Assembly (NCBI GenBank): GCA_023389045.1
Contig: JAEWEZ010000022.1
Location: 1 to 13,664 of the forward strand
Reading direction: 5' to 3'
DNA from: Actinomycetes bacterium
Lineage (GTDB): Bacteria > Actinomycetota > Actinomycetes > Actinomycetales > Dermabacteraceae
DNA length: 13,664 nt
The position numbers were made by a program, and so were the translations under genes. Below, piece by piece: positions 13,276 through 13,664 of the stretch (the first letter of the stretch is position 1; the number at the start of each line of letters is the position of its first letter). Under the pieces are notes generated by a model. The model did not search any database. It was not told where the DNA came from and was given only the letters and a program-made list of their open reading frames with translations.

Positions 13276-13664
13276 TGTTTAGGTGACAGTTCTATGCAGC
13301 TTTGAGGGCTGCTTGCTTGTTGATTGTTTCATACTCGATCGGTGTGAGGCGACCAAGCCTGTTTTGTCTGCGCCGCCGGTGGGAGCGGTGCTCGATCCAC
13401 GAGATCACCGCGATGGTCAGTTCTTCTCGCGTGCCCCATGTTTTCGTGTTCAACACGTTGCGTTGCAGTAGTGAGAAGAATGATTCCATCGCAGCGTTAT
13501 CACCCGCAGCAGCGACCGGGCCCATTGATCCACGAAAACCATGATCCTTCAGGGCCTGGCAGTATGTGGCTGATCTGAACTGCGAACCCCGGTCAGAATG
13601 CACGATACAGCTAGCGACATCCTGACCACTGATCTTTCGGCGAGCAATCGCAGTGTTTAATGCT
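13276..13664 (-). mobile_element. IS3-family insertion sequence, 3' end (continues beyond the right edge)
   Basis: Carries the transposase C-terminus and about 16 bases after its stop. The likely element end is TGTTTAGGTGACAGTTC, starting at 13276 on the plus strand, which begins with TG as IS3-family ends do. The boundary fits the adjacent regulator reading frame, whose homologous sequence is recognisable up to about 13270. The matching end is outside the window, so inverted repeats and target duplication cannot be confirmed. Base composition is visibly less GC-rich than the operon. Confidence 0.75.
13292..13664 (-). CDS. IS3-family transposase (OrfB), C-terminal part
   Basis: DDE transposase that cuts and joins IS ends; the 5' part lies beyond the window. 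The open frame enters at the right edge (ALNTAIARRKISGQDVASCI) and includes VHSDRGSQF with the second catalytic Asp and NAAMESFF with the catalytic Glu. Exactly 35 residues separate that Asp from that Glu, the D-35-E spacing of the IS3 family. The C-terminal stretch RLGRLTPIEYE corresponds to the conserved LG-x-(L/S)-(S/T)-P end of IS3 OrfB proteins, followed by a TAG at 13292. The first catalytic Asp is not visible. The internal GTG at 13603 is within the domain and is not the true start. The frame is intact as far as it can be read. Confidence 0.9.
   Translation of the reverse strand, partial: ALNTAIARRKISGQDVASCIVHSDRGSQFRSATYCQALKDHGFRGSMGPVAAAGDNAAMESFFSLLQRNVLNTKTWGTREELTIAVISWIEHRSHRRRRQNRLGRLTPIEYETINKQAALKAA

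Overview
The window is high-GC DNA from an actinobacterium, most likely of the Micrococcales type. I infer this from base composition, GTG starts and gene order; I cannot name a genus from the sequence. Every gene I can support is on the minus strand, so transcription runs from high to low coordinates. The core order is TPR protein, HAD phosphatase, tlyA, nadK, recN, steA, steB and pyrG. It matches the conserved actinobacterial locus represented by Rv1691-Rv1699 of Mycobacterium tuberculosis, with three extra genes inserted between steB and pyrG.

Layout from right to left. At 13276-13664 lies the 3' end of an IS3-family insertion sequence whose transposase runs off the right edge. It abuts a 5'-truncated Lrp/AsnC-type regulator (12942-13275). 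A 123-base gap (12819-12941) follows, with one imperfect hairpin and no convincing promoter. Then comes an unbroken run of eleven genes: a TPR protein with a very long basic disordered head and an acidic tail (11118-12818), a HAD phosphatase (10054-11121), the rRNA methyltransferase TlyA (9083-10057), NAD kinase (8127-9083), RecN (6405-8126), SteA (5206-6408), SteB/MctB (4172-5194), a divergent MraY/WecA-like membrane protein (3261-4175), a MurJ-family flippase (1432-3264), a GT4 glycosyltransferase (260-1435), and the first 77 codons of CTP synthase (1-233, running off the left edge).

The genes are packed like one operon. Six junctions are 4-base ATGA or GTGA overlaps, one is a 1-base TAATG overlap, one is a stop directly abutting ATG, and one is an 11-base gap holding a strong ribosome binding site. 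The first half is housekeeping: ribosome modification, NADP supply and recombination. The second half is cell envelope. SteA and SteB belong to the mycobacterial/corynebacterial cell-separation pathway. They are followed by three proteins that resemble a lipid-linked glycan line: a phosphoglycosyl transferase-like protein, a flippase-like protein and a glycosyltransferase.

The most interesting signal is this envelope trio. The MurJ-like protein can be aligned without gaps to the N-terminus of E. coli MurJ, yet it lacks several charged residues important there and carries a charged loop insertion. The MraY-like protein keeps the DD, N-x2-N-x2-D and GD signatures but is otherwise divergent. A second point is the TPR protein, whose 265-residue RG/DR/His-rich head contains exact 21-bp DNA repeats. 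No RNA genes, CRISPR arrays or clear terminators were found, and there is no gene-free stretch over 300 bases.
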